Shown here in pieces: positions 32,983 to 41,991 of a stretch of 64,000 bases of DNA. Location of the stretch: assembly GCA_963703565.1 (NCBI GenBank), contig CAVPEW010000064.1, forward strand, positions 51,192 through 115,191, given 5' to 3'. This stretch comes from CAVPEW01 sp963703565. Lineage in GTDB: Bacteria; Actinomycetota; Acidimicrobiia; Acidimicrobiales; VFJN01. The notes beneath the pieces were generated by a model. It saw only the letters and a program-made list of their open reading frames with translations. It ran no database searches and was not told the origin of the DNA. A program made the translations under genes and the position numbers. Positions within the stretch are counted from its first letter, which is position 1; each line of letters starts with the position of its first letter.

Positions 32983-34158
32983 ATGTTGAGGTCACTGATC
33001 CTGACAGGTGGACGGGTCATCGACCCTGCGTCGGGGCTCGACGGGCCCGCCGACGTGTTCGTGAGCGGTGGGCGCATCGAGTCTGTGGGCACAGACGCGG
33101 CCGGTACGCCCACCTCCGCCCCAGCCGCTGCGGATCCCGGCGCGGCGCCCGAGGTGCTCGACGTGACCGGCTGCGTCGTGACCCCCGGTCTGATCGACCT
33201 GCACGCCCACGTCTATCCCGGCATGGGCGACTTCTGCCTGCATCCCGACCGGGTCGGGGTGCGTACCGGGGTGACGACTGTGATCGACGGGGGCACCTCG
33301 GGCGTGGCCACCTTCGGGTTGGCGAGGCGCTGGATCGACGATCCCGAGGTGCGAACCAACGTGTTGGCCTTCATGGACCCCAACCAGATCTACTTCGCCA
33401 CCAAGGACTTCATCTGCCACAAGCTGCAACTGGCCAACGACGAACGAAACCTCGACGTGGAGTCCGCCGCCGCCGCCCTCGACGAGCACGCCGACGTGGT
33501 GGTCGGCCTCAAGGTCCGGGCCTGCTACACCGACGACGAGCACCGGTCCCCGTTCCTCGATGGCGCCAAGGCAGCCGCCGGGGACCGTCCGGTGATGGTC
33601 CACCTCGGCCGGTTCCCGCACACGCCTACGATCCCGACGCTCGACCTGCTCGAGGCCCTGCGCCCCGGCGACGTGATCACTCACGCCTTCCGGGGGGCCT
33701 CCGGGATGCTCGACGCCCGCGGGACGGTCACCCCCCAGTTCCGAGATGCCGCGGAGCGGGGCGTGCGGCTCGACGTCGGCCACTCCGGCACCGACTTCCG
33801 CGCCGCCACCGCCAGGGTGATGTTCGACCAGGGCTACCGCCCGACGACGATCTCGACCGACCTCAACGTGTTCAACGTGGACCACCCCGTCGTGTCGCTG
33901 CCCGAGACGATGAGCAAGATCTGGGCGCTGGGCGTGCCGCTCGTCGACGTGATCGCCATGACCACCATCAATCCCGCCGGCGTCGTCGGGCGCTCCGATG
34001 AGCTGGGAGCGCTGGCGCCGGGCCGGGTCGCCGACGTGACGGTCCTGCGCGTCGAGGAGGGCGAGTGCTCACTCTCGGACGGCTACGAGGACATCCCGGC
34101 TCAGCGCCGGCTCGTGCCCGTGGGCTGCGTGCGCGCCGGGGAGTGGATCGCCGCCTGA
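32983..34158 (+). CDS. Amidohydrolase/deacetylase-type metallohydrolase
   Basis: A 391-residue amidohydrolase-superfamily enzyme. It has the N-terminal beta strands, HAH (DLHAHVYPG, His74 and His76), a probable carboxylated lysine (VVGLKVRACY, Lys177), His in VMVHLG and ITHAFRG, and Asp in ISTDLNVF. The pattern matches the dihydroorotase-like/N-acyl-deacetylase branch often annotated amidohydrolase/deacetylase. It stands alone on the plus strand between the adenosine deaminase and the nucleobase operon, so it probably opens a cyclic amide or removes an acyl group in that pathway. Substrate unproven. Confidence 0.82.
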   Translation: MLRSLILTGGRVIDPASGLDGPADVFVSGGRIESVGTDAAGTPTSAPAAADPGAAPEVLDVTGCVVTPGLIDLHAHVYPGMGDFCLHPDRVGVRTGVTTVIDGGTSGVATFGLARRWIDDPEVRTNVLAFMDPNQIYFATKDFICHKLQLANDERNLDVESAAAALDEHADVVVGLKVRACYTDDEHRSPFLDGAKAAAGDRPVMVHLGRFPHTPTIPTLDLLEALRPGDVITHAFRGASGMLDARGTVTPQFRDAAERGVRLDVGHSGTDFRAATARVMFDQGYRPTTISTDLNVFNVDHPVVSLPETMSKIWALGVPLVDVIAMTTINPAGVVGRSDELGALAPGRVADVTVLRVEEGECSLSDGYEDIPAQRRLVPVGCVRAGEWIAA

Positions 34159-34170
34159 GGGCGGCCGGGC

Positions 34171-35529
34171 TCAGCCTTCGACCAGGCGGCGCACGGCGGA
34201 GCGGTGGCGGGTCAACATCGTGGCCAGCTCGGGGTGGACCAGCTCACCGTCTGCCACGATCGGGTCACCGGCCACGATCGTGTGCCGCGCCGAGACGGGT
34301 CCGCAGCGCAGCCAGGCCTCCACCGGGTCCGACACCGCTCCGGCGAAGCGGACCCCTTCGAGCCCGAACACGGCCACGTCGCCGCAAGCGCCGGGGGCCA
34401 GCACGCCGAGCTCGCCATGACGTCCCAGGCAGCGGGCACCTCCCCGGGTGGCCAGGGCCAGAGCGGCCCGCGCGTCGAACGCGTCGGGGCCGTGGCGCAG
34501 CTTGGCCTGGAGCATCGCGGTCCGAGCCTCGAGCCACATCGACGCCGAGTCGGCTGACGCCGATCCGTCACAGCCCAGGCCCACCGGTACGCCGGCTTCG
34601 AGCAGCTCGGCCACGGGGGCCAGGCCGACCCCGAGGATCATGTTCGAGCTCGGGCAGTGCGCCACACCGGTGCCCCACCGGCCGAGCCGGGCGATCTCGT
34701 CGGGGTCGGGCTGCACGCAGTGCGCCACCCACGCGCGGTCGGTTCCCCAACCGACTTCCTCGAAGTAGTCCACCGGGCGCTGACCGAAGCGCTCGAGGCA
34801 GAACGCGTCCTCGTCGCGGTCCTCGCACAGGTGCGTGTGCAGTCGTACGTCGAGGCGCTCGGCGAGAAGCGCGGTGTCGGCCATGAGCCGCTTGGTCACC
34901 GAGAACGGCGAACAGGGGGCCAGCGCCACGCGCACCATCGCCCCCGGCAGGGGGTCGTGGTGGGCCGCCACTGCCGCCTCGCACGCCGCCAGGATGGCGT
35001 CGTCGTCCTGGACCACTGAGTCCGGGGGGAGCCCACCGTCCTTGCGACTCAGGCTCATGGACCCTCGGGTGGGGTGGAACCGCACGCCCAGGTCCCGCGC
35101 CGCGGCCACCTCGGCGCCCAGCAGGTCGCCTCCACCCCGCGGGTGCACGTAAAGGTGGTCGGTCGATGTCGTGCAACCGCTCAGCGCCAGCTCGGCGAGC
35201 CCGACCCACGCCGACACGTGCGCCGCCTCCTCGTCCAGGCGCGCCCACAACGGGTAGAGCGCCTCGAGCCAACCGAACAAGGGCGACGAGGTGGCCCCGG
35301 CGTGGGCTCGGGTGAGGTTCTGGTACAGGTGGTGGTGGGCGTTCACGAGCCCGGGGGTGACGAGGCAACCGCTCGCGCTCAACCGTCGGGGGGCAGGCGG
35401 TTCGGTTCCCGGACCGCCGACCCCCTCGACCACCCCGGCGGTGATCGCCACCCAGCCGCCGCTGATCTCGCGCCCGTCGTCGTCACCGGTGACCACCAGC
35501 TCGGCGTCGTGGATCACCAGGTCAGCCAC
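34171..35529 (-). CDS. 8-oxoguanine/guanine deaminase-like amidohydrolase (TRZ/ATZ family)
   Basis: The 452-residue protein starts at GTG 35529, overlapping the upstream stop by 8 bases. It has the N-terminal beta-sandwich, NAHHHLYQNLTRAHAG, HTHLCEDRDEDAF, WVAHCVQPD, CPSSNMILG and GLGCDGSASADSASM. This set is typical of aminohydrolases annotated as 8-oxoguanine deaminase. It would make urate from 8-oxoguanine, or xanthine from guanine, for the operon's other enzymes. It is the last gene of the nine-gene minus-strand operon. Confidence 0.83.
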   Translation of the reverse strand: MADLVIHDAELVVTGDDDGREISGGWVAITAGVVEGVGGPGTEPPAPRRLSASGCLVTPGLVNAHHHLYQNLTRAHAGATSSPLFGWLEALYPLWARLDEEAAHVSAWVGLAELALSGCTTSTDHLYVHPRGGGDLLGAEVAAARDLGVRFHPTRGSMSLSRKDGGLPPDSVVQDDDAILAACEAAVAAHHDPLPGAMVRVALAPCSPFSVTKRLMADTALLAERLDVRLHTHLCEDRDEDAFCLERFGQRPVDYFEEVGWGTDRAWVAHCVQPDPDEIARLGRWGTGVAHCPSSNMILGVGLAPVAELLEAGVPVGLGCDGSASADSASMWLEARTAMLQAKLRHGPDAFDARAALALATRGGARCLGRHGELGVLAPGACGDVAVFGLEGVRFAGAVSDPVEAWLRCGPVSARHTIVAGDPIVADGELVHPELATMLTRHRSAVRRLVEG

Positions 35530-36616
35530 CGACCACGGCCTCCCACGCGCTCGGGTCGGTGGCGCCCTCGGTGGACAGCAACAGCACGCAGGCGTCGGGG
35601 CCGGCACCGAGCACCTCGTCCGCCCCGCCGGGCAGTTGCGCCGCGGCCAGGAGCGCCCCGGCGCCGGCTGCGCCGCTCTCGCCCGACACGACCCCAGCCG
35701 CGGCGAGGGCACGCATCCCGGCGCGCGCGGCGTCGTCGTCGATGGCGACGAAGCGGGCGAAGCCGGCCCACAGCCAGGGCCACGCCACCGGCGAGGGCCG
35801 CCCGCAGTTCAGGCCTGCCATGATCGACCGGTGCGGCCCGGGCACCTCCACCGGGTGGCCCGCTGCGACCGAGGCGAGCACGCAATCCGCCCCTTCGGGC
35901 TCGACGCCCACGAGGCGGGTCGGCGATCCCGCGCAGCGGTACCACTGCGCTGCAGACGCCCCGAGGGCACCGACGCCCAGAGGCACCACCACCACGTCGG
36001 GCACCAGGTCGCCGAGCTCGGAGTAGATCGTGGCGTACCCCTCCATCACCCAGCGCGGAACCGCCTCGTAGCCTGGCCAGGAGGTGTCGCTCACCACGAC
36101 GTGGTCCAATCTCCGACAGCCGATCTCGGCTGCCTCGGCCACGGCGTCGTCGTAGCTGCCGGCCACCACCTCGCAGGTCGCGCCCTCGCCGCGGATGGCG
36201 GCGATGCGAGCCTGGGCGGTCCCCTGCGGCACAAGCACCAGCGCCCCCAGGCCGAGCCGACGCGCCATGGCCGCGACGGCCCGGCCATGGTTGCCGTCGG
36301 TAGCGGTGGTCAAGGTGATCGGGGCCCCGGCGAGCTCGGCGAGCGGTGTGCCCGGGGCGAGCCCAAGGTGGGCCAGCACCGCTCGGTAGGTGGCCCACGA
36401 CGCGCCCAGGATCTTGAACGCCGGAAGGCCCATCCGCAGCGACTCGTCCTTCACCACGACCCGCCCGACGCCGGCGGCGCCGGCCAGGTCGGGAGCTTCC
36501 ACCAGGGGCGTGGGCGCGTAGTCCGCCAGACCGCGGTGGAACTCGACCGCGCCCGAGGGGCCCGGGCACTGCGGCAGCGGGCCGGGTCGGTCGTTGTGAA
36601 GGGCGCGCAGCCTCAC
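35522..36616 (-). CDS. Diaminopropionate ammonia-lyase-like PLP enzyme (YgeX type)
   Basis: A 364-residue fold-type II PLP enzyme. VVVKDESLRMGLPAFKILGASWATY contains the PLP lysine, TTATDGNHGRAVAAMAR the phosphate-side Asn/His, PLGVGALGASAAQWY the glycine loop and VSGESGAAGAGAL the C-terminal Gly/Ser motif. These match 2,3-diaminopropionate ammonia-lyase, which yields pyruvate and ammonia; threonine dehydratase relatives are a weaker alternative. The GTG start overlaps the preceding F420 gene (GTGA). In E. coli and gut bacteria the gene co-occurs with xdh, ssnA and hydantoinase genes, as here. Confidence 0.85.
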   Translation of the reverse strand: MRLRALHNDRPGPLPQCPGPSGAVEFHRGLADYAPTPLVEAPDLAGAAGVGRVVVKDESLRMGLPAFKILGASWATYRAVLAHLGLAPGTPLAELAGAPITLTTATDGNHGRAVAAMARRLGLGALVLVPQGTAQARIAAIRGEGATCEVVAGSYDDAVAEAAEIGCRRLDHVVVSDTSWPGYEAVPRWVMEGYATIYSELGDLVPDVVVVPLGVGALGASAAQWYRCAGSPTRLVGVEPEGADCVLASVAAGHPVEVPGPHRSIMAGLNCGRPSPVAWPWLWAGFARFVAIDDDAARAGMRALAAAGVVSGESGAAGAGALLAAAQLPGGADEVLGAGPDACVLLLSTEGATDPSAWEAVVGG

Positions 36617-37614
36617 ACCCGGAACCCCTCGAACGCTGCGATGGTGGCCTCGACGTCGCCGAGGGGGTAGAGCACCGCGCACGTGGCGCCGTGACGCAGG
36701 TACTCGGCCACCTTGGCTCGGCACTCCTCGGCCGTGCCGGCTGCGCAGACGAGCTGCACCACCTCGTCGGGCACGAGGGCCGAGGCGGCGACCACCTCGT
36801 CGTGGGTGGCGGGCCAGCCGAGCACCTTGCCGATGGCGTCGAGGAGGTCCCCGCCGACTCCCGAAGCCTTCATCAGGTGCGGCTGCTGGCCCAGGTACTG
36901 GGTCACCAGCAGCCTGGCCTGGTCCAGAGCGACGGAGCGGTCCTCGTGCATCGAGCACACCACGAGCTGGGGCCGGTCCACGTCGTCGATCGAACGCCCG
37001 GCCCGTGCGCAGCCCCGCTCGAGGCCGGCCATGGCGGCGTCGTCGTAGTCGGGCGAGACCAGGTAGTTCAGCAGCACCCCGTCGGCGATCTCGCCCCCCA
37101 GGGCCATCATCTGCATGCCCGTCGCCCCCAGGTAGATCGGGACGTCCTTGGGGCGGCGGGGCTGGTGCACGTAGTCGAGCTCGACCCCGTCGAGGTGCAC
37201 GAAGTCGCCGTGGAAGGTGACGCGCTCGTCGGCGAGAAGGGACCGCACCGCTTGGATCGTCTCGCGCATGGCGGCCAGCGGCCGCGAACGGTCGATGCCC
37301 ACGCGCGCCGCGAGGGGATCCCACCACGAACCGATCCCGAGCACGACCCGCCCGGGCGCGAGGTCGTCGAGGGTGGCGAAGGTCGACGCCAGCAGCGCCG
37401 GGTTGCGGGTCCAGTTGTTGACCACACCCGACCCCACCTTGATCCGCTCGGTGGTGGCCAAGAACGCGGCCATGGGCACGGTCGCCTCTCGGACCAGGCG
37501 GCTCTCGGCCTGCCACACAGCGGCGAGGTCGGCCCCCTCGGCAAGCTGGGCGTAGCGCATCGCGTCGCGCACGGGGTGGGCGTCCTGCAGGTAGATCGCC
37601 ACCTGCTCGGTCAT
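36613..37614 (-). CDS. LLM-class F420-dependent oxidoreductase
   Basis: A 333-residue luciferase-like barrel of the methylene-tetrahydromethanopterin-reductase type. TERIKVGSGVVNNWTRNPALLASTFATLDDLAPGRVVLGIG is highly characteristic, and a VPIYLGATGMQMMALGGEIADGVLLNYL segment forms the cofactor site. It probably uses F420H2 for hydride transfer. It sits in the operon between the SsnA-like and diaminopropionate-lyase genes. I infer reduction of a purine or pyrimidine ring or a breakdown product, but the substrate is unknown. Confidence 0.87.
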   Translation of the reverse strand: MTEQVAIYLQDAHPVRDAMRYAQLAEGADLAAVWQAESRLVREATVPMAAFLATTERIKVGSGVVNNWTRNPALLASTFATLDDLAPGRVVLGIGSWWDPLAARVGIDRSRPLAAMRETIQAVRSLLADERVTFHGDFVHLDGVELDYVHQPRRPKDVPIYLGATGMQMMALGGEIADGVLLNYLVSPDYDDAAMAGLERGCARAGRSIDDVDRPQLVVCSMHEDRSVALDQARLLVTQYLGQQPHLMKASGVGGDLLDAIGKVLGWPATHDEVVAASALVPDEVVQLVCAAGTAEECRAKVAEYLRHGATCAVLYPLGDVEATIAAFEGFRV

Positions 37615-37627
37615 CGTGTCGCTCCTC

Positions 37628-38542
37628 TCACCAGCGCCGCACCAAGTCGGCCGCCCGCTCGGCGGCCCGGGCGCGGATCTCGTCGGCGTCGACGCGCGTC
37701 GGCGCTCCGTCGCGCCACACCACCTCGCCGGCCACCACGACCCGGTCGGGTTCGACCAGATCGGCGCGGGCGTCGGGGAACAGGACCCAGTTGTTCTCCA
37801 GCCACCGCTGCCCGTCGGGGCCCGCGGCGGCGGCCTCGGCCGTCATGTCCCCGTCGATGCCGTCGGTGCCCAGCGCGACCCGGTTGGTGAAGCGGGCGGG
37901 GCGGGCGTCGCCGACCCCGTTGGCCGAGTTGGAGCGCGGGTTCGTGACGATCGTGCCGGCCAGCCCGTGGTCGTCGGGCAGGTGGACGCCGTGCACGAGC
38001 AGCCAGTCGTCTCGCGCCAGCGGCGCGAGGCGGCGCACGGCGTCGGCGTCGACCGCGTCCTCGGCTACGTGCACGTGCACGCCGACGCCGAGCTCGACGG
38101 CCAGCGCCGCGGCCGCCTCCAGCGTGGCGTCGCTGCAGGTGAACGCTGCGTGGATGCCGACCATGCCCAGCCCGCCGGCTCGCAAGAACCGCTCGTTCTC
38201 CGCCAGGCCGGCCCTGGCGCCGCCCGGGCCGTGGCGGTCGGTCACCCCGTAGGCGCACGACACCCGCACGCCCACCGCCGCGCAGGCGGCGGCGACCACG
38301 TCGAGGCTGCCCTCGATGGCCCGTGGGGACTCGTGGTGGTCGATGATCGCCGTGCACCCCGCCGAGAGCGCTTCGAGCGCCGCCAGCTTCACCGACCACT
38401 CGATGTCCTCGAGCGACATCGCCACGTCGAGGCGCCACCACCGCCGCTGGAGGATCTCGACCAGTCCCACCGCCGGGGGGTCCAGCGGTGGGAGCCACCT
38501 CGCGAGGCCGGAGTACAGGTGGTGGTGGGCGCAGACGGTCAC
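37628..38542 (-). CDS. Short SsnA-like amidohydrolase
   Basis: The barrel motifs match SsnA: CAHHHLYSGLARWLPP, VEILQRRWWRLDVAMSLEDIEWS, IIDHHESPRAIEGSLDVVAAA, HVHVAEDAVDADAVRRL, LVHGVHL and ALGTDGIDGDM. The best start (GTG 38542) overlaps the xanthine-dehydrogenase stop by GTGA, like its neighbours. The 304-residue protein therefore begins almost at the metal-binding motif and lacks the N-terminal beta-sandwich and part of the C-terminal region of roughly 440-residue SsnA proteins. ATG 38569 adds nine residues only. The metal-ligand residues are present, so it may still be an active deaminase or amidohydrolase. Confidence 0.8.
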   Translation of the reverse strand: MTVCAHHHLYSGLARWLPPLDPPAVGLVEILQRRWWRLDVAMSLEDIEWSVKLAALEALSAGCTAIIDHHESPRAIEGSLDVVAAACAAVGVRVSCAYGVTDRHGPGGARAGLAENERFLRAGGLGMVGIHAAFTCSDATLEAAAALAVELGVGVHVHVAEDAVDADAVRRLAPLARDDWLLVHGVHLPDDHGLAGTIVTNPRSNSANGVGDARPARFTNRVALGTDGIDGDMTAEAAAAGPDGQRWLENNWVLFPDARADLVEPDRVVVAGEVVWRDGAPTRVDADEIRARAAERAADLVRRW

Positions 38543-41076
38543 GGGCGCATCGGCAGCGACACCCGCCACCGGCCGTCGAGCTCGTGGAGCGCCGACGCCA
38601 CCGCACCCGCGGTCGGTACGAGGCCGATCTCGCCCACACCCTTGATGCCGTAGGGCGAGCGCGGGGCCGGCACCTCGAGGAGGCGCACCGATACCTCCGG
38701 CATGTCCTTGGCCCGCAGGATCCCCAGGGCGCGCAGAGTGTCATGGACCGGGAAGCCCGACTCGTCGGCGGGGAAGTCCTCGCTGCACGCGTAGCCCAGG
38801 CCCATGTGTACCGCCCCGACGACCTGGCCCTCGCACAGCAGGGGGTTCACGGCGCGCCCGACGTCGTGGACCGCGACCACCGCTGCGACCGCGCCGGTGT
38901 CCCGGTCCACGCCCACCACCTGAGCCGCGTAGCCGAACGTGGAGTGCACCGTCGGGTTCGGCGCTCCCGAGCCGATCGACTGGGTCCAGTCGACGCGGTA
39001 CTCGCCCGGGTAGTCGATCCCCACCTTGCAGCCGTCGGCCAGCGCAACCCTGCAGGCGTCGGCCACCGAGCCCGCCCCCATGACCGTTCCGCGGCTACCG
39101 GTGGTCTGGCCGGTGCCCAGCTCCCGGCTGGTGTCGACCACGACACGGATCCTCGACGGGTCGACACCGAGCTCATCGGCCGCCACCTGCAGCGCCACTG
39201 TGTGTACGCCCTGGCCCATCTCGGTCCAGCAGTGGCGGACCTCCACGGTGCCGTCGGACTCGAAGCGCACCACGGCGCGCGCCACCTCGACGGCCCCGTT
39301 GCCCAGGCCCGAGTTCTTCAGGCCCAACGCCACGCCGACGGCCAGGCCGCGCCCGGCGAGGTCGTCGAGGGCGGCTCTGGCCACTTCCAGGCAGGCGGAT
39401 GCGCCCGCCGAGCCCTGGTCCATGATCTGGCCCGGCCCCCAGACGGAACCGGGTCGGATCACGTTGCGGCGACGGATCTCCCAGCCGCTGATGCCAACCG
39501 CGGCCGCGAGGCGGTCCATCACCCCCTCCATCGCGAACTGGACCTGGTTGGCGCCGAAGCCGCGGAAGGCCCCGCACACCGGGTTGTTGGTCCGCACGGC
39601 GACGGCTTCGACATCGATGGAGGGGACCTCGTAGGGGCCCGAGGCGTGTCCTGCTGCCCGCTCGAGCACCTTCGCCCCGACCGAGGCGTATGCCCCCGAG
39701 TCGCCGACCAGGCGCACGTGCAGCGCGCTGAGGCGACCATCGGCGTCGCAGCCGGCGCGGTAGGTCATCGTGATGGGGTGGCGCTTAGCGTGGATCCGCA
39801 GGGACTCCTCGCGCGACAGCGTGCACTTGACCGGGCGGGCGAGCAGCCATGCGGCCAGCGCCGTCTGGGCCTGGTTGGAGAGGTCCTCCTTTCCGCCGAA
39901 GGCGCCGCCGTTGGTGACCAGCTCCACGGTGACGCGATCGGGGGCCACGCCCAGCACCGACGCGATCTGGTCACGGTCGTCCCACACGCCCTGGCCTCCC
40001 GAGTAGACGTGGAGGCGGCCCCCCTCGAGGGGCACCGCCAGCGTCGACTCGGGCTCGAGGAAGGCGTGCTCGACACGCTGGGTGTCGAAGGTCTCCTCGA
40101 TCCGGTGGACGCTCGCGGCGAGGGCCGCATCCACCGCGCCGCGCCGGTAGCGACTCACCGACAACACGTTGCCCGAGGTGCCCCACACTGCTGGGTCCGG
40201 GTCGAGCAGAGCCGCGGCGGGGTCGACCACCGGGGTCAGGGGCCGGTAGTCGACCCTCACCAGGGCGGCCGCGGCGCGCGCCTCGGCGCGTGTCGAGGCC
40301 ACCGCTACCGCCAGCGCGTCGCCGGCGTAGGAGGTTCGCCCTCCCACCGGGACGAGAACCGGCCAGTCCCGATCTATGAGCCCGACCCGCAGCTCGCCGG
40401 GGACATCCGCGGCGGTGAGCACCGCCACCACGCCCGGAGCGGCGAGCGCGGCGGCCACGTCGATGCCCAACACGTCGGCGCGGGCGTGCTCGGTGAGCAC
40501 CAGCGCGGCGTGCAGCAGCCCCTCCACGCGCATGTCGTCGATGAAGCCTCGCGTGCCCAGCGCCAGCTCCCGGCCCTGGTAGCGCGGACCACGGGCGCCG
40601 ACCCCGCCCGGCTCGACGCAGGGTCCCGGTCGCCCGGCTGCGAGGTCGTCGACGGCGTCGAGGATCGAGCGGTACCCGGTGCAGCGGCACAGGTGCGCCC
40701 CGAGGTGGCGCGCGGTGCGGTCCCGGTCGGCGGTCCCGCGCTCGAGCAGGCTCGACACCCGCACCACGATCCCCGGTGTGCAGAACCCACACTGCAGAGC
40801 GCCGTGGGCCGACATGCACTCGGCGATGCGCCCGGCCAGCTGGGAGTCGATGCCCTCCAGGGTGCGGACCTGGCGTCCCTCGGCCCGATCCAGGGTGACC
40901 TGGCAGGCCACCACGGGCTTGCCGTCGAGCAGGACGGTGCAGCACCCGCACTGGCCCGAGGGCGAGCAGCCGTCCTTGGGGGAGGTCACGTCGAGCTCCT
41001 CGCGCAGCGCGCTGAGCAGGTGCGGGTGCGGCCCGCTCACCTCGACGGGGGTCCCGTTCAGCTCGAAGGTGGTCAT
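38539..41076 (-). CDS. Xanthine dehydrogenase-type protein, fused 2Fe-2S and molybdopterin domains
   Basis: The 845-residue protein begins with two [2Fe-2S] domains: plant-type CSPSGQCGCCTVLLDGKPVVAC, then CGFCTPGIVVRVSSLLERG with LCRCTGYRSILDAV. The molybdopterin-binding part follows from about residue 180 (VEHAFLEPESTLAVPLEGG, NGGAFGGKEDLSNQAQTALAAW, CGAFRGFGANQVQFAMEG, YGIKGVGEIGLVPTAGAVASAL). The C-terminal Glu of GVGEIG is the expected catalytic residue. An FAD protein for electron transfer is encoded in the same operon (46007-46850). It probably hydroxylates a purine or related heterocycle. The ATG at 41076 overlaps the nitrilase-like stop once the 41099 error is corrected. Confidence 0.88.
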   Translation of the reverse strand: MTTFELNGTPVEVSGPHPHLLSALREELDVTSPKDGCSPSGQCGCCTVLLDGKPVVACQVTLDRAEGRQVRTLEGIDSQLAGRIAECMSAHGALQCGFCTPGIVVRVSSLLERGTADRDRTARHLGAHLCRCTGYRSILDAVDDLAAGRPGPCVEPGGVGARGPRYQGRELALGTRGFIDDMRVEGLLHAALVLTEHARADVLGIDVAAALAAPGVVAVLTAADVPGELRVGLIDRDWPVLVPVGGRTSYAGDALAVAVASTRAEARAAAALVRVDYRPLTPVVDPAAALLDPDPAVWGTSGNVLSVSRYRRGAVDAALAASVHRIEETFDTQRVEHAFLEPESTLAVPLEGGRLHVYSGGQGVWDDRDQIASVLGVAPDRVTVELVTNGGAFGGKEDLSNQAQTALAAWLLARPVKCTLSREESLRIHAKRHPITMTYRAGCDADGRLSALHVRLVGDSGAYASVGAKVLERAAGHASGPYEVPSIDVEAVAVRTNNPVCGAFRGFGANQVQFAMEGVMDRLAAAVGISGWEIRRRNVIRPGSVWGPGQIMDQGSAGASACLEVARAALDDLAGRGLAVGVALGLKNSGLGNGAVEVARAVVRFESDGTVEVRHCWTEMGQGVHTVALQVAADELGVDPSRIRVVVDTSRELGTGQTTGSRGTVMGAGSVADACRVALADGCKVGIDYPGEYRVDWTQSIGSGAPNPTVHSTFGYAAQVVGVDRDTGAVAAVVAVHDVGRAVNPLLCEGQVVGAVHMGLGYACSEDFPADESGFPVHDTLRALGILRAKDMPEVSVRLLEVPAPRSPYGIKGVGEIGLVPTAGAVASALHELDGRWRVSLPMRP

Positions 41077-41991
41077 GGCGGTGGTAGCACCCCCCGGAGG
41101 CTCGGTGATGGCGGCGTAGGCCTGCGGGCGCCGGTAGCGCGCGAAGTCGAACAGGGTCCTGCGGTAGTCAGCGCAGCGCTCGAGGTCGCACACCGCGACC
41201 ACCACCTCGTCGCCCTCTGTGACGGCGCGGGCGACGACCTCGCCCGAAGGGGCGATCACCTGGCTCTCCGCGAGCGAGTGCACCCCGTCCTCGACGCCGC
41301 ACTTGGCCACCCCCACCACCCAACAGCTGTTCTGGTAGGCGCCCGCGGCCATCACCAAGTTGTTGTGGAACCCCGCCAGGCGGTCCTGGCCCGGGTCGGG
41401 CGCGTAGTGAAGCGGCGTGTTGTAGCCGATCAGCACCAGCTCGGCGCCCGCGAGCGCCAGCACGCGGTACGTCTCGGGCCACCGCCGGTCGTTGCAGATG
41501 GCCATGCCCACGACGCCACCGAAGGCCCGCACGGTGTGGAACCCGTCGCCCGGCTCGAAGTAGCGCCGCTCGAGGTGCTGGAAGGGCCGCCACGGCTCGT
41601 GCTCGTCGTGGCCGGGCACGTGGACCTTGCGGAAGCGGTCGGCGACGGTGCCGTCGCGCTCCACGAGCACGGCGGAGTTGTGGTGGTGGGTGCCGTGGCG
41701 TTCGGCGTAGCCGAGCGCCACCCCCACTCCCAGCTCGACGGCCCGCGCGAACAGCGCCGCAGTGCTGGGCCCGGGCACGTCGTCGTCGAAGAACGCCTCG
41801 AGCTCGTCGCCCTCGACGAACCAGCGCGGGAAGAAGGGGGTCAGGGCCAGCTCGGGGAACACGACCAGGTCCGCGCCGCGCGCCGCTCCCGCTTCGAGCA
41901 GGGCGATCAAGCGGTCGAGCACCTCCGCCCGGGGAGTGCCCCGCTCGACGGGGCCGACCTGGGCGGCGGCCACCACCACGTCGCGGGTCAT
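41073..41991 (-). CDS. Carbon-nitrogen hydrolase, N-carbamoyl-amino-acid hydrolase-like (frame broken near 41099)
   Basis: This nitrilase-superfamily amidase has the Glu-Lys-Cys triad: Glu in LVVFPELALTPFF, Lys in RKVHVPGHDEHEPWRPF and Cys in VGMAICNDRRWPETYR. It resembles D-carbamoylases and beta-ureidopropionases. As sequenced, its frame runs on into the xanthine-dehydrogenase gene. Near 41099 the coding strand reads GAGCCTC. Removing one C gives the family-like end AAITELRGVLPPP and a TGA at 41073-41075 that overlaps the next ATG (ATGA). That is the spacing used elsewhere in this operon, so I treat the fusion as an artefact. Likely role: removal of a carbamoyl group from a ureido acid. Confidence 0.83.

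Noticed and set aside
35530..35712. An N-terminal extension of the 8-oxoguanine-deaminase-like protein
   Set aside because: The added residues are Arg/Pro/Cys-rich shadow sequence over the upstream gene; GTG 35529 fits the overlap pattern.
38539..41991. A single nitrilase-2Fe-2S-molybdopterin fusion protein
   Set aside because: One extra C in GAGCCTC near 41099 explains the joined frame, and its removal restores a family-typical nitrilase end and an ATGA overlap.
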